Of a stretch of DNA of 64,000 nucleotides, positions 51,330 to 59,668 are shown piece by piece. Each line of letters opens with the position of its first letter. The first letter of the stretch is position 1. The stretch comes from Nocardia ignorata NBRC 108230 (GTDB taxonomy: Bacteria > Actinomycetota > Actinomycetes > Mycobacteriales > Mycobacteriaceae): NCBI RefSeq assembly GCF_001612905.1, contig NZ_BDBI01000025.1:124001-188000 (forward strand), written 5' to 3'. The notes under the pieces are model-generated. The model was not told the origin of the DNA and did no database searches. It saw only the letters and a program-made list of their open reading frames with translations. The position numbers and the translations under genes were made by a program.

Positions 51330-51977
51330 TCAGAGGCGTGAGGTTGGGCGGACCATGGTCTGTTGGTGGACCTTTGATCCTTGGTAGCGCAGGCCGGGGA
51401 CTGCGGCAGGGGATCCGTGGGCGGTGAAGCCGTGGCGTTCGAAGAAGCGGACAGCGCGGGGGTTTTCGACGAGGGTTTGTAGGTAGCAGCCGGGGGACCC
51501 GCTCGCGCTCAGATGGTCCAAGAAGTGTTGCATCAGGGCGTCGGCGGCGCCGGTTCCTCGGGCGGCTGGGATGAGGTTGATGTGGAGGTGGGAGGGCCAG
51601 CGGGGGTCGGTCAGTTCGGTGGCGAGGGGGTGGTGGCGGAGTTTGGCGATGGCGGTGTCGGTGAGGGCGCGGGCGAAGAAGGTGGCGGGCTTGCGGCGGA
51701 AGATCAGGCGGTGGTCGCGGATCGCGGATTCGAGGCGGGCTTCTTCGGTGGGGAAGGTGGTGCTGTCGACGCAGCCGGTGAGGTAGCCGACCAGGCGGCC
51801 GTCGTCCACCGCGAGGAAGAGGGAGTCAGGGGTGAGGTCCATGTAGGGGGTCAGGTACACGGCTTTCTCGGATTCGGGGTGGCCCCAGAGGCTGGCCGTC
51901 GGAGAGCCCTCACCGACATGGGAGGCCAGGGCCGTCAGTTCGGGACGGTCGGCCTCGGTGTATCTGCGGATCTCCAC
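51330..51977 (-). CDS. GNAT-family N-acetyltransferase
   Basis: A 215-residue acetyltransferase with the acetyl-CoA loop in the Q/RxxGxG form (PAARGTGAADAL), a preceding beta strand (SHLHINLI) and the C-terminal NPRAVRFFERHGF. The acceptor is unknown. The gene marks the return to ordinary codon usage at the right side of the island. Confidence 0.88.
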   Translation of the reverse strand: MEIRRYTEADRPELTALASHVGEGSPTASLWGHPESEKAVYLTPYMDLTPDSLFLAVDDGRLVGYLTGCVDSTTFPTEEARLESAIRDHRLIFRRKPATFFARALTDTAIAKLRHHPLATELTDPRWPSHLHINLIPAARGTGAADALMQHFLDHLSASGSPGCYLQTLVENPRAVRFFERHGFTAHGSPAAVPGLRYQGSKVHQQTMVRPTSRL

Positions 51978-52019
51978 GGATCCAATGTACGCACGAAAGC
52001 TCTTGCGGACCCAGCGGTT

Positions 52020-52652
52020 TCAGCGAGGTGGGCAGATCTTGATGGCGTCGCGGGAGATGCAGACGTCGTATTCGCCGGGGGAGGCGATGACGGCGTTTCC
52101 GTAGGCGGAGCGGATGAAGGGGGAGGTGTACCAGCGGTTTTCGCGCATGTCCTCGAAGAAGTCGCGGTCGGAGCCGTTGAGGAAGATGTGGGATTGGGTG
52201 GTGGGTCGGCCGTCGAGGCGCTGGCCGTAGAGGCGGGTGAGGGTGTAGCCGGAGTGGAAGCCGAGGGCGTTGACCCAGGGTTCCAGTTCGACGATGGCTG
52301 CCTGCATCACCCACAGGTCGCCTTCGATGCGGTGGGTGGTGCGGTCGGTGACAGTTCCATCGGTGTCGAAGGTGGTGACGTCGAGTTCGAGGGATTGGTC
52401 CCCAACGGTTTTCGCGATCACGTGGGCCGCTTTGATCTCGCCGGTGAGGCCGAGATAGGTCTGCAGGAGGGTGGCGATCCACAGCAGCACGGTCGCGGCC
52501 AGGAGGAGGGCGAGGCCGGGGATCGCGCGGCCGAGCACGGATTTGAGGCCGCGGCGGCGGGCCAGGACTGCCGCGACGAGCAGGGCGACGCCCACCGCGA
52601 GCAGGACGAGCAGGCCGATCTGGGGGAGCCCGAAGGACACCGGGAAACTCAT
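52020..52652 (-). CDS. Membrane protein with extracytoplasmic domain, 210 aa
   Basis: Two N-terminal hydrophobic segments (GLLVLLAVGVALLVAAVLA and LALLLAATVLLWIATLL) are followed by a soluble domain of about 145 residues rich in beta structure (TTHRIEGDLWVMQAAIVELEPWV) with two cysteines near the end (CISRDAIKICPP). Actinobacterial proteins of this type are uncharacterised. It follows the 432-residue membrane-protein gene on the same strand. Confidence 0.75.
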   Translation of the reverse strand: MSFPVSFGLPQIGLLVLLAVGVALLVAAVLARRRGLKSVLGRAIPGLALLLAATVLLWIATLLQTYLGLTGEIKAAHVIAKTVGDQSLELDVTTFDTDGTVTDRTTHRIEGDLWVMQAAIVELEPWVNALGFHSGYTLTRLYGQRLDGRPTTQSHIFLNGSDRDFFEDMRENRWYTSPFIRSAYGNAVIASPGEYDVCISRDAIKICPPR

Positions 52653-52692
52653 GAACTGGGTATACCCCGAAAGCTGTTGCGGCAGGACCTGA

Positions 52693-53991
52693 CTAGAGGG
52701 ACTGATCCGGCAAGGAGGGCTGACGCCGGCGCAGGATCAGGGCGATGATGGCCGCGCAGACGAGCGCGATGATCACCGCGACGGTGCCGGGCACAGGTCC
52801 ACGGTCCACCTCCGCGGTGCGGTACCAGGCCGAGGAGTAGGCGAGGTGGCCGAATTCGGTGTCGCTCAGTGCGACTCCGAGGGAAGGGACGAACAGCACG
52901 CAGAAGCCGACGACCGCCGACGAGGAGTTGACCGGAACCGCACTGCCCACGCCGTAACCGCAGATGGCGCCGAGCGCGAGGCAGCCCACGGCCGCGGTGA
53001 GTGCCGCCGGCGGCGCGGTCATGTCGGCGGCGAGGGTGAGGCCGGCCAGGGCCACGATCCAGAGGGCGGCGGCGAGGGGGCGTGGGCGGTGCAGGCCGAG
53101 GCCGAGGCCGAGGGCGATGGCGACGAGGGTGCCCAGGTCCACCCAGCCGTTGCGGGGCAGGGTGATGACCAGGCTGCCTGCCACCGAGAACGATGACATC
53201 AATACTGTGAGCACGCCGTCGCGCTCGGGCAGCACGAGGGCGGCGGCAGCGGTGGCGGCGAGCACGATGATCGAGGCGATCACCACGTGCCGCAGGCTGG
53301 TCTTGTGGTGTGACACGTTCAGCGAGGTGAAGATGATCGCCGAGTAGACGAAAACGGCGGCGAGCACCGGCGCGAGCGGGATCGCGGAATCGGTATGTGA
53401 CGGGGCGGGCGCGGCGCTGGTGACCGCGAAATACGCGAGTGCGAGCACGCTGCCCCCGATGAACCACAGCGGCAGCGAGCCGGCGAGCGCCCCGTCGAAA
53501 CCGCCGGTGGTGTCGTCGGTCGGAGTCTGGGTGATGTCACCGAGGACCGTGGCCCCGATCGCGGCGAACAGGAACGCGATGCGCAGCCGCTGCTCGTTCC
53601 ACACCGCCACCGCGGTCGCGCCGAGCGCCATCCCGGCCAGCAGCGCGTCGACGAAGTTCAGGGTCGCCAGGGATACGCCGCTGTCGAGACGACCGTCGCT
53701 GCTGTCGCCCGCGGCGAGTAGGTGGCTCACCAGGATCCCGGCGAGCGCGAGCAGGGCCGTCCAGCGGGCGGCGCGCACACTGCCCACCGCCACGGTGACA
53801 GCGGCGGTGATGACCGCGATGAACGCGCCGCCGGTCATCGCGCGCGGGATGTTGAACACGAGCAGATCGTCGTGGGCGGACTCGCCCAGGTCGGCGAAGC
53901 TGATGGGCATCATGATCGCGAGCACCGCCACGGAGGTGGCGACGACGATCGTGAGTGCCTCGGCGGCGGGCCTCGCCGCGACGCGGATCAT
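52693..53991 (-). CDS. Polytopic membrane protein, 432 aa
   Basis: About 12 to 14 hydrophobic segments, from ALTIVVATSVAVLAIMMPISF to VPGTVAVIIALVCAAIIALIL, with very short loops, and a final basic tail (RRRQPSLPDQ). The frame is open upstream of ATG 53991, but the sequence there is not protein-like. The overall look is of a transporter or a membrane enzyme but no family motif is visible. The first loop (ISFADLGESAHDDLLVFNIPRA) is its only conserved-looking soluble part. Confidence 0.72.
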   Translation of the reverse strand: MIRVAARPAAEALTIVVATSVAVLAIMMPISFADLGESAHDDLLVFNIPRAMTGGAFIAVITAAVTVAVGSVRAARWTALLALAGILVSHLLAAGDSSDGRLDSGVSLATLNFVDALLAGMALGATAVAVWNEQRLRIAFLFAAIGATVLGDITQTPTDDTTGGFDGALAGSLPLWFIGGSVLALAYFAVTSAAPAPSHTDSAIPLAPVLAAVFVYSAIIFTSLNVSHHKTSLRHVVIASIIVLAATAAAALVLPERDGVLTVLMSSFSVAGSLVITLPRNGWVDLGTLVAIALGLGLGLHRPRPLAAALWIVALAGLTLAADMTAPPAALTAAVGCLALGAICGYGVGSAVPVNSSSAVVGFCVLFVPSLGVALSDTEFGHLAYSSAWYRTAEVDRGPVPGTVAVIIALVCAAIIALILRRRQPSLPDQSL

Positions 53992-54180
53992 GACCAGCCG
54001 TGCCGGAGCGGGGGTCGCGCAGGGTGGTGGGACACCGGATCTCCGTTCTCGCGGACGAACCTGGCTGGAGTTTATCCAGCTCGGGTGCGTCGACCGGTCC
54101 GTGCGCTTTCGTGTCGCGCCCGACGGCATGCGACCATGAACGAATCGGCATGTCAGGCAAATGATTAGGAAGGTCGGTGG

Positions 54181-54387
54181 ATGACCGGCGGCGTGGTGAG
54201 CTGGTTCGACGGCGGCAAGGGGTTCGGTTTCATCACCCCGGACGCGGGCGGACCGGAGGTGTTCGTGGAGTACACCGAACTCGTCGGCGAGGGGTTCCGG
54301 ACACTGCGGGCCGGTCAGCGCGTGGAATTCGCGGTGCACGAGACGCGGCGCGGTCCCGAGGCACAGCGGGTGCGCGTCGTCGACTAG
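54181..54387 (+). CDS. Cold-shock domain protein, 68 aa
   Basis: A single cold-shock domain with the RNP1 motif GKGFGFI (KGFGFI) and the RNP2-like VFVEY. Related to, but diverged from, the canonical protein at 55565 (D/E-G-G in place of the usual N-S/A-E-K, VSWFDGGKG instead of VKWFNSEKG), so nucleic-acid binding may differ. AGGAAGG lies seven bases upstream. Its last four bases overlap the converging MHYT gene. Confidence 0.92.
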   Translation: MTGGVVSWFDGGKGFGFITPDAGGPEVFVEYTELVGEGFRTLRAGQRVEFAVHETRRGPEAQRVRVVD

Positions 54388-55166
54388 TTCTGACCGCTCG
54401 GCCAGAACCGGCTGGCGCGTTGCCCGTGGATCGGGCGGGTCGGGTTCGGATCCTCGGCCTCGGTGATACCGACCTGCATGAGCAGGATCATGGTGACCAT
54501 GCTGATGGCCACGATCAGCGGTGTGAGCAGCTGTGACGCGGTAGCGCCCGTGGCATGGGCGACGTGCGCGCTGGTGTGGGCGCTCATGGAGAACATGCCG
54601 GTGTAGTGCATGCCTGTGACGGCCACGCCCATCAGCAGAGCGGCGCCGATGGTGGCGAGGAAGCCGTGGATGTGCAGGGCGAACCAGAGGGCCGCGGTGG
54701 CGGCGACCACGGCGATCACCAACGAGGCGACCACGACGGTCGGCTCGTAGACGATCTCGATGTCGGTTTTCATCGCGTACATCCCGGCGTAGTGCATGGC
54801 TGCCACGCCGAGACCGGTGATCGCGCCGCCCACCGGGAGCGCGGCGGTGTCCCAGCTGCGGCGTACGACGATCGACAAGCCGAGCCACACCACGGCCATG
54901 GCGACGGCGGCGCTGAACAGTGTGATCGGCACGTTGTAGCGGATGGTCGCGCCCTGCACGGAGAAACCGAGCATGGCGATGAAGTGCATAACCCAGATGC
55001 CGGTTCCGCCGAGTGCGATCGCGGCCGCGGTGAGCCATCCGCCGTGGATGCCGGAGGCGCGCGAGCGAACCATGCATCGCAGTGCCAGCATCGATCCGAG
55101 GACCGACATGAGATAGGCGAGCAGCGGGGTCAGCCAGCCGTAAGTGAAATGGTTGATGTTCAGCAT
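54384..55166 (-). CDS. MHYT-domain integral membrane sensor
   Basis: A 260-residue membrane protein of seven hydrophobic segments with three MHYT repeats: MHF (60-62), MHYAGM (124-129) and MHYTGM (186-191). MHYT domains are proposed to bind a metal such as copper and to sense oxygen, CO or NO. It lacks the GGDEF, EAL or kinase output domain usually attached. AAGGAGC precedes the ATG at 55166. Partners are not visible. Confidence 0.92.
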   Translation of the reverse strand: MLNINHFTYGWLTPLLAYLMSVLGSMLALRCMVRSRASGIHGGWLTAAAIALGGTGIWVMHFIAMLGFSVQGATIRYNVPITLFSAAVAMAVVWLGLSIVVRRSWDTAALPVGGAITGLGVAAMHYAGMYAMKTDIEIVYEPTVVVASLVIAVVAATAALWFALHIHGFLATIGAALLMGVAVTGMHYTGMFSMSAHTSAHVAHATGATASQLLTPLIVAISMVTMILLMQVGITEAEDPNPTRPIHGQRASRFWPSGQN

Positions 55167-55564
55167 GCTCAGCTCCTTGCGCGGTTTCCCGTCGGGGGTG
55201 TGTGCACCCTCACGAAACGGAAAGTACGCTGGTAGAGAATTTGCCGTATTGGTTTTATCGAAAATGTCTAGGGTCGCTGACGGTGGTCGGTCACCGCGCA
55301 ATAGGGTTATCGATGGTGATGCGTGCCAGTCGGTTCGGTTCGTGTTCCGGACAATTCACCGCATCCCTGCGGCAACCGCATCGGCATCCGCGCAGCATCC
55401 ACCTCGGTGACTATGCGACAGCACCGACTGGCAGCTACCAGCGTTGGCTTGCTCACAGGGCTCCGGTGGAGGTGTGGAGGAATTTCCGAAACCGTGGCAT
55501 TGTTGAACAGTGAGACCGGGACCGGACTATTAGGACCTGGCTCGTCTACAGGAAAGTTTTTGAA
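55167..55564. other. 398-bp upstream region of a cold-shock gene
   Basis: No gene supported. It should hold divergent promoters for the MHYT gene and for the cold-shock gene at 55565. AGGAAAG precedes that ATG by about 10 bases, and TTGAAC near 55504 is a possible -35. A long structured 5' untranslated region typical of cold-shock mRNAs is possible but cannot be shown by eye. Confidence 0.4.
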
Positions 55565-55768
55565 ATGGCTCAGGGCATTGTGAAGTGGTTCAACAGCGAG
55601 AAGGGCTTCGGCTTCATCGCGCAAGACGGCGGAGGCCCCGACGTCTTCGTGCATTACTCGGCTGTCAGTGGCTCGGGCTTCCGCTCCCTCGATGAGGGTC
55701 AGCGTGTGGAGTTCGAGATCGGCCAGGGTCAGAAGGGCCCCCAGGCTCAGGACGTCCGCGTCCTCTGA
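55565..55768 (+). CDS. Cold-shock protein, CspA type
   Basis: A 67-residue canonical cold-shock protein: VKWFNSEKGFGFI, DVFVHYSAV and the C-terminal VEFEIGQGQKGPQAQDVRV. It binds single-stranded RNA and DNA and helps translation in the cold or after stress. Followed by its own terminator. Confidence 0.96.
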   Translation: MAQGIVKWFNSEKGFGFIAQDGGGPDVFVHYSAVSGSGFRSLDEGQRVEFEIGQGQKGPQAQDVRVL

Positions 55769-55794
55769 TTCTGCGCGAACCAGCGTACGAACGT

Positions 55795-55824
55795 GAAGCT
55801 CCGCACCGGATGGTGCGGAGTTTC
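55795..55824 (+). terminator. Terminator after the cold-shock gene
   Basis: A 13-bp stem (55795-55807 with 55812-55824, one G-U pair) and a GGAT loop, 26 bases after the stop. Confidence 0.8.
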
Positions 55825-55826
55825 TG

Positions 55827-56630
55827 CTATTTCAGGGCCTCCGCGCGGAAGAACTCGTCGGTCACCGCCCGCGCCGTGCTGAGGTCGCGCGGCGCACGTG
55901 CGGTGAACTCTGTTGCCGCCCTGGCGAACTCGTCGTCGATGAAGGCCGGGATCAGGGCAGGCGGTGCACCGGCCCCCATCTCGCGGGTGCGCGACTTCAG
56001 GTCCGTGAGTTCGGTGATCGCCGCGACCAGATCGGCGGGCAGCTCGCACTGCGCCATCAATGTCGGCAGGTGCATGGGCGCCACCGCCGCGCCGGGATGC
56101 TCGCGCAACCAGCGCAGCGCCATCGCCGGGCGCAGCGAGTAGAACACCTTCTTCAACCCGCCGTTGCGCGCGTAGAGCCCCCACTGGCGGGCACCCAGGT
56201 GCAGATAGTGCCGGGCGATGCGGTCGCGGTCGGCCACCTGAGCTGCGACTTCACGCAGCCGGGCGCGGAAATCCTCGTCGCCGCGATAGACGATGGGTGA
56301 CATCAGCCACTCCACCAGCACCGCGTTGCCCTGCACCAGCAGGCGCAGCGCCTTGGCCAGATCCCAGCCGTTCACATCGAGCAGGCCGGCCGGCGGCGTC
56401 TCGATCACATCGCGGGTACGCCATGGCGACAGATACGTCTCCAGGCCCGCGACATAGACGAAACGGCAGTCGTAATCCGAATCGGGGGAGGGGAAACCCC
56501 AAGCGCGGCTGCCGCTTTCGATGGCCAGGCGGATGCGCACACCGTGCTCGGCGGCGACCCGGTCGAGCTCGGCCTCGACGGCGGCCACCACGGCCGGATC
56601 CATCGACTCGGGGATGGTGCGCAGCGACAT
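55827..56630 (-). CDS. Nucleotidyltransferase-domain protein (pol beta superfamily)
   Basis: A 267-residue protein with the nucleotidyltransferase signature GSRAWGFPSPDSDYDCRFVYV, split across the metal-binding DSDYD. The remainder (LLDVNGWDLAKALRLLVQGNAVLVEWL and ARNGGLKKVFYSLRPAMALRWL) is conserved in this family of large free-standing predicted nucleotidyltransferases. Substrate unknown. The terminator of the cold-shock gene lies at its 3' end. Confidence 0.9.
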   Translation of the reverse strand: MSLRTIPESMDPAVVAAVEAELDRVAAEHGVRIRLAIESGSRAWGFPSPDSDYDCRFVYVAGLETYLSPWRTRDVIETPPAGLLDVNGWDLAKALRLLVQGNAVLVEWLMSPIVYRGDEDFRARLREVAAQVADRDRIARHYLHLGARQWGLYARNGGLKKVFYSLRPAMALRWLREHPGAAVAPMHLPTLMAQCELPADLVAAITELTDLKSRTREMGAGAPPALIPAFIDDEFARAATEFTARAPRDLSTARAVTDEFFRAEALK

Positions 56631-56763
56631 GCGGTGATGTTAAGGGGCGCGGCTCCCAGGGTTCACCCGGTTTTCGGGCAGGGGGGTAAGGGGACCCGAA
56701 CCCCGGCGACTATTCTGGGCCGCGGTAACTGCCGACCCCTTTCTTCCCCAGGAGTACCCCACA

Positions 56764-58362
56764 GTGAGCCAAGCAGGCCGTCCTGTAGTTCTGATCGCCG
56801 ACAAGCTCGCCCAGTCGACCGTCGACGCGCTCGGTGACGGTGTCGAGGTTCGCTGGGTCGACGGCCCCGACCGCCCGGCGCTGCTCGCCGCGGTCCCCGA
56901 GGCCGACGCGCTGCTCGTGCGTTCCGCCACCACCGTCGACGCCGAGGTGCTCGACGCGGGCAAGAAGCTCCAGATCGTCGCCCGTGCCGGTGTCGGCCTC
57001 GACAACGTCGACGTGCCCGCCGCCACCGAGCGTGGCGTGATGGTCGTGAACGCGCCCACCTCCAACATCCACACCGCCGCCGAGCACGCGGTCACCCTGC
57101 TGCTCGCCGCCGCCCGCCAGATCCCGGCCGCCGACGCGACGCTGCGCGAGAAGACCTGGCAGCGCAGCAAGTTCAACGGTGTCGAGATCTTCGGCAAGAC
57201 CGTCGGTGTGATCGGCCTCGGCCGCATCGGTCAGCTGTTCGCGGCCCGCCTGGCCGCGTTCGAGACCAAGATCGTCGCCTACGACCCCTACGTGTCGCCG
57301 GCCAAGGCCGCCCAGCTCGGCATCGAGCTGCTCTCGCTCGACGAGGTGCTCCAGCGTGCCGACTTCATCTCGGTGCATCTGCCCAAGACCCCCGAGACCA
57401 AGGGCCTGCTCAACGCCGAGCGTCTCGCGCTGACCAAGCCGGGCGTCGTCATTGTCAACGCCGCGCGCGGTGGGCTGATCGACGAGCAGGCGCTCGCCGA
57501 CGCGATCACCAAGGGTCACGTGCGCGCCGCGGGCCTCGACGTGTTCGAGACCGAGCCGTGCACCGACTCGCCGCTGTTCGACCTGCCGCAGGTCGTCGTG
57601 ACCCCGCACCTGGGTGCGTCCACCTCGGAGGCCCAGGACCGCGCGGGCACCGATGTCGCCAAGTCGGTGCTGCTCGCGCTGGCCGGTGAGTTCGTGCCCG
57701 GCGCCGTGAACGTCACCGGTGGTGTCGTGAACGACGAGGTCGCCCCCTGGCTCGACGTCGTCCGCAAGCAGGGCGCGCTGCTCGGTGCCATCGCCAACGA
57801 GCTGCCCGTCAGCATCGAGGTGCAGGTGCGCGGCGAGCTGGCCGCCCAGGACGTGGCCGTGCTCGAGCTGTCGGCGCTGCGCGGTGTGTTCTCGGCGCTG
57901 GTCGAGGACCAGGTCACCTTCGTCAACGCGCCGTCGCTGGCCAAGGAGCGTGGCATCACCGCCACTGTCACCACCGCCACCGAGAGCCCCAACCACCGCA
58001 GCATGGTCGACCTGCGCGCCGTGTTCGGCGACGGCTCCACCCTGAACGTGGCCGGGTCGCTCACCGAGCCCGCTCAGGTGGAGAAGATCGTCAACATCAA
58101 CGGCCGCAACTACGACATGCGCGCCGAGGGCCTGAACCTGGCCGTGCTGAACTACGGCGACAAGCCGGGCGCGCTCGGTAAGATCGGCACCCTGCTCGGT
58201 GAGGCCGAGATCGACATCCTGGCCGCTCAGCTGAGCCAGGACGTGGATGCCGAAGGCGCCACCGTCGTGCTGCGCGTGAACCGCGAGGTGCCCGCCGAGG
58301 TGCAGACCGCGATCGGCGAGGCCGTCGGCGCGTCGAAGGTCGTCCTGGTCGACCTGGCCTGA
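56764..58362 (+). CDS. serA: D-3-phosphoglycerate dehydrogenase
   Basis: Oxidises 3-phosphoglycerate with NAD+ as the committed step of serine synthesis. The 532-residue long form has the dinucleotide fold (GVIGLGRIGQLFA), the catalytic Arg/Glu/His region (NAARGGLIDEQAL; TPHLGASTSEAQDRAG), an ASB intervening domain from about residue 325, and a C-terminal ACT domain for serine feedback (PGALGKIGTLLGEAEIDILAA). AGGAG precedes the GTG start by eight bases. Confidence 0.97.
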   Translation: MSQAGRPVVLIADKLAQSTVDALGDGVEVRWVDGPDRPALLAAVPEADALLVRSATTVDAEVLDAGKKLQIVARAGVGLDNVDVPAATERGVMVVNAPTSNIHTAAEHAVTLLLAAARQIPAADATLREKTWQRSKFNGVEIFGKTVGVIGLGRIGQLFAARLAAFETKIVAYDPYVSPAKAAQLGIELLSLDEVLQRADFISVHLPKTPETKGLLNAERLALTKPGVVIVNAARGGLIDEQALADAITKGHVRAAGLDVFETEPCTDSPLFDLPQVVVTPHLGASTSEAQDRAGTDVAKSVLLALAGEFVPGAVNVTGGVVNDEVAPWLDVVRKQGALLGAIANELPVSIEVQVRGELAAQDVAVLELSALRGVFSALVEDQVTFVNAPSLAKERGITATVTTATESPNHRSMVDLRAVFGDGSTLNVAGSLTEPAQVEKIVNINGRNYDMRAEGLNLAVLNYGDKPGALGKIGTLLGEAEIDILAAQLSQDVDAEGATVVLRVNREVPAEVQTAIGEAVGASKVVLVDLA

Positions 58363-58369
58363 GATTGAC

Positions 58370-58390
58370 GTCCCGGTTCGACGCCGGGAC
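58370..58390 (+). terminator. Hairpin after serA (weak terminator candidate)
   Basis: GTCCCGG and CCGGGAC form a perfect 7-bp stem around a seven-base loop, starting eight bases after the serA stop. There is no T-run, so termination may be partial or may need Rho. Confidence 0.4.
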
Positions 58391-58479
58391 ATCGGCAGCT
58401 GCGCGTCGTCACCCCACGGTGGCGGCGCGCACTCGTATCCCGGTGGCGAACCGCCCCGGCTTCGAAACGGAGCTTGTTC

Positions 58480-59487
58480 ATGAAACTCGCAGTCATCGCC
58501 GGTGACGGCATCGGTCCCGAGGTCATCGCCGAGGCGCTCAAGGTGCTCGACGTGGTGTCGCCCGGCGTCGAGAAGACCGAGTACGACCTCGGCGCCGCCC
58601 GCTACCACCGCACCGGGGAGATCCTGCCGGAGTCGGTGCTGCCCGAGCTGAAGCAGCACGACGCGATCCTGCTCGGCGCGATCGGCGACCCGTCGGTGCC
58701 CAGCGGTGTGCTCGAGCGTGGGCTGCTGCTGAAGACCCGGTTCGCGCTGGATCATCACGTGAACCTGCGGCCTTCGAAGCTGTACCCGGGTGTCACCAGC
58801 CCGCTCAGCGGCAACCCGGACATCGACTTCGTCGTCGTGCGTGAGGGCACCGAAGGGCCGTACACCGGTACCGGTGGCGCGATCCGCGTCGGCACGCCGC
58901 ACGAGGTGGCGACCGAGGTCTCCAACAACACCCGCTTCGGCATCGAGCGCGTGGTCCGCTACGCCTTCGCCACCGCGCAGGCCCGCCGCAAGCATCTCAC
59001 CCTGGTACACAAGAACAACGTGCTCACCTTCGCCGGGTCGCTGTGGCAGCGCACCGTCGACGAGGTCGGCGCCGAATTCCCCGATGTGGCAACGGCTTAC
59101 CAGCACATCGACGCCGCGACCATCCACATGGTGAACGATCCGGGCCGCTTCGACGTGATCGTCACCGACAACCTGTTCGGCGACATCATCACCGACCTCG
59201 CCGCCGCCGTGAGCGGTGGCATCGGCCTGGCCGCCTCGGGCAATATCGACGCCTCGGGTGTGAACCCGTCGATGTTCGAGCCGGTCCACGGCAGTGCTCC
59301 TGACATCGCCGGGCAGTCCAAGGCCGACCCGACCGCCGCCATCCTCTCGGTGGCCCTGCTGCTCAACCACCTGGGCAACACCGAAGGCGCCGCCCGCATC
59401 GAATCCGCCGTCGCCAAGGACCTGGCCGCCCGCACGGGCACCGCCTCCACCGTGGAGATCGGCGACCGCATCGCCGCCACTGTCTGA
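58480..59487 (+). CDS. leuB: 3-isopropylmalate dehydrogenase
   Basis: Oxidative decarboxylation of 3-isopropylmalate in leucine synthesis. The 335-residue enzyme shows GDGIGPEV, the substrate loop VVREGTEGPYTG, TDNLFGDIITD (metal/NAD site) and GSAPDIAG. ATG 58480 is preceded by CGGAG; an in-frame TTG six bases earlier is a less likely start. Confidence 0.97.
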   Translation: MKLAVIAGDGIGPEVIAEALKVLDVVSPGVEKTEYDLGAARYHRTGEILPESVLPELKQHDAILLGAIGDPSVPSGVLERGLLLKTRFALDHHVNLRPSKLYPGVTSPLSGNPDIDFVVVREGTEGPYTGTGGAIRVGTPHEVATEVSNNTRFGIERVVRYAFATAQARRKHLTLVHKNNVLTFAGSLWQRTVDEVGAEFPDVATAYQHIDAATIHMVNDPGRFDVIVTDNLFGDIITDLAAAVSGGIGLAASGNIDASGVNPSMFEPVHGSAPDIAGQSKADPTAAILSVALLLNHLGNTEGAARIESAVAKDLAARTGTASTVEIGDRIAATV

Positions 59488-59501
59488 GAGAACCGACAAA
59501 G

Positions 59502-59538
59502 AAGGGCCCGCGCCGGCAACTCGCCGGTGCGGGCCCTT
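59502..59538 (+). terminator. leuB terminator
   Basis: A 16-base arm (59502-59517) pairs with 59523-59538 (one G-T wobble) and is followed by TTC, 15 bases after the leuB stop. Confidence 0.85.
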
Positions 59539-59668
59539 TCGTATGTGCTCATCGGCCCGGAAGACACAGTGAACAGCTACCGCGGCGAAGGATCCGTAAG
59601 TCGCTTGCCGTTGAGCGCCTTTCAGCTTCGTGGGTCATCAAGCGCTGTTGGGTGAGTCCCTTGGAAGG

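Noticed and set aside
41122..51330. A prophage or integrative element
   Set aside because: No integrase, excisionase, phage structural gene, tRNA or flanking direct repeats were recognised.
52693..55077. Extension of the 432-residue membrane protein gene to a 794-codon frame
   Set aside because: The extra part is antisense to the cold-shock and MHYT genes, and is Arg/His-rich; the membrane domain begins at ATG 53991.
56710..59499. A 929-codon frame opposite serA and leuB
   Set aside because: It spans two convincing metabolic genes and their spacer; a bias artefact.
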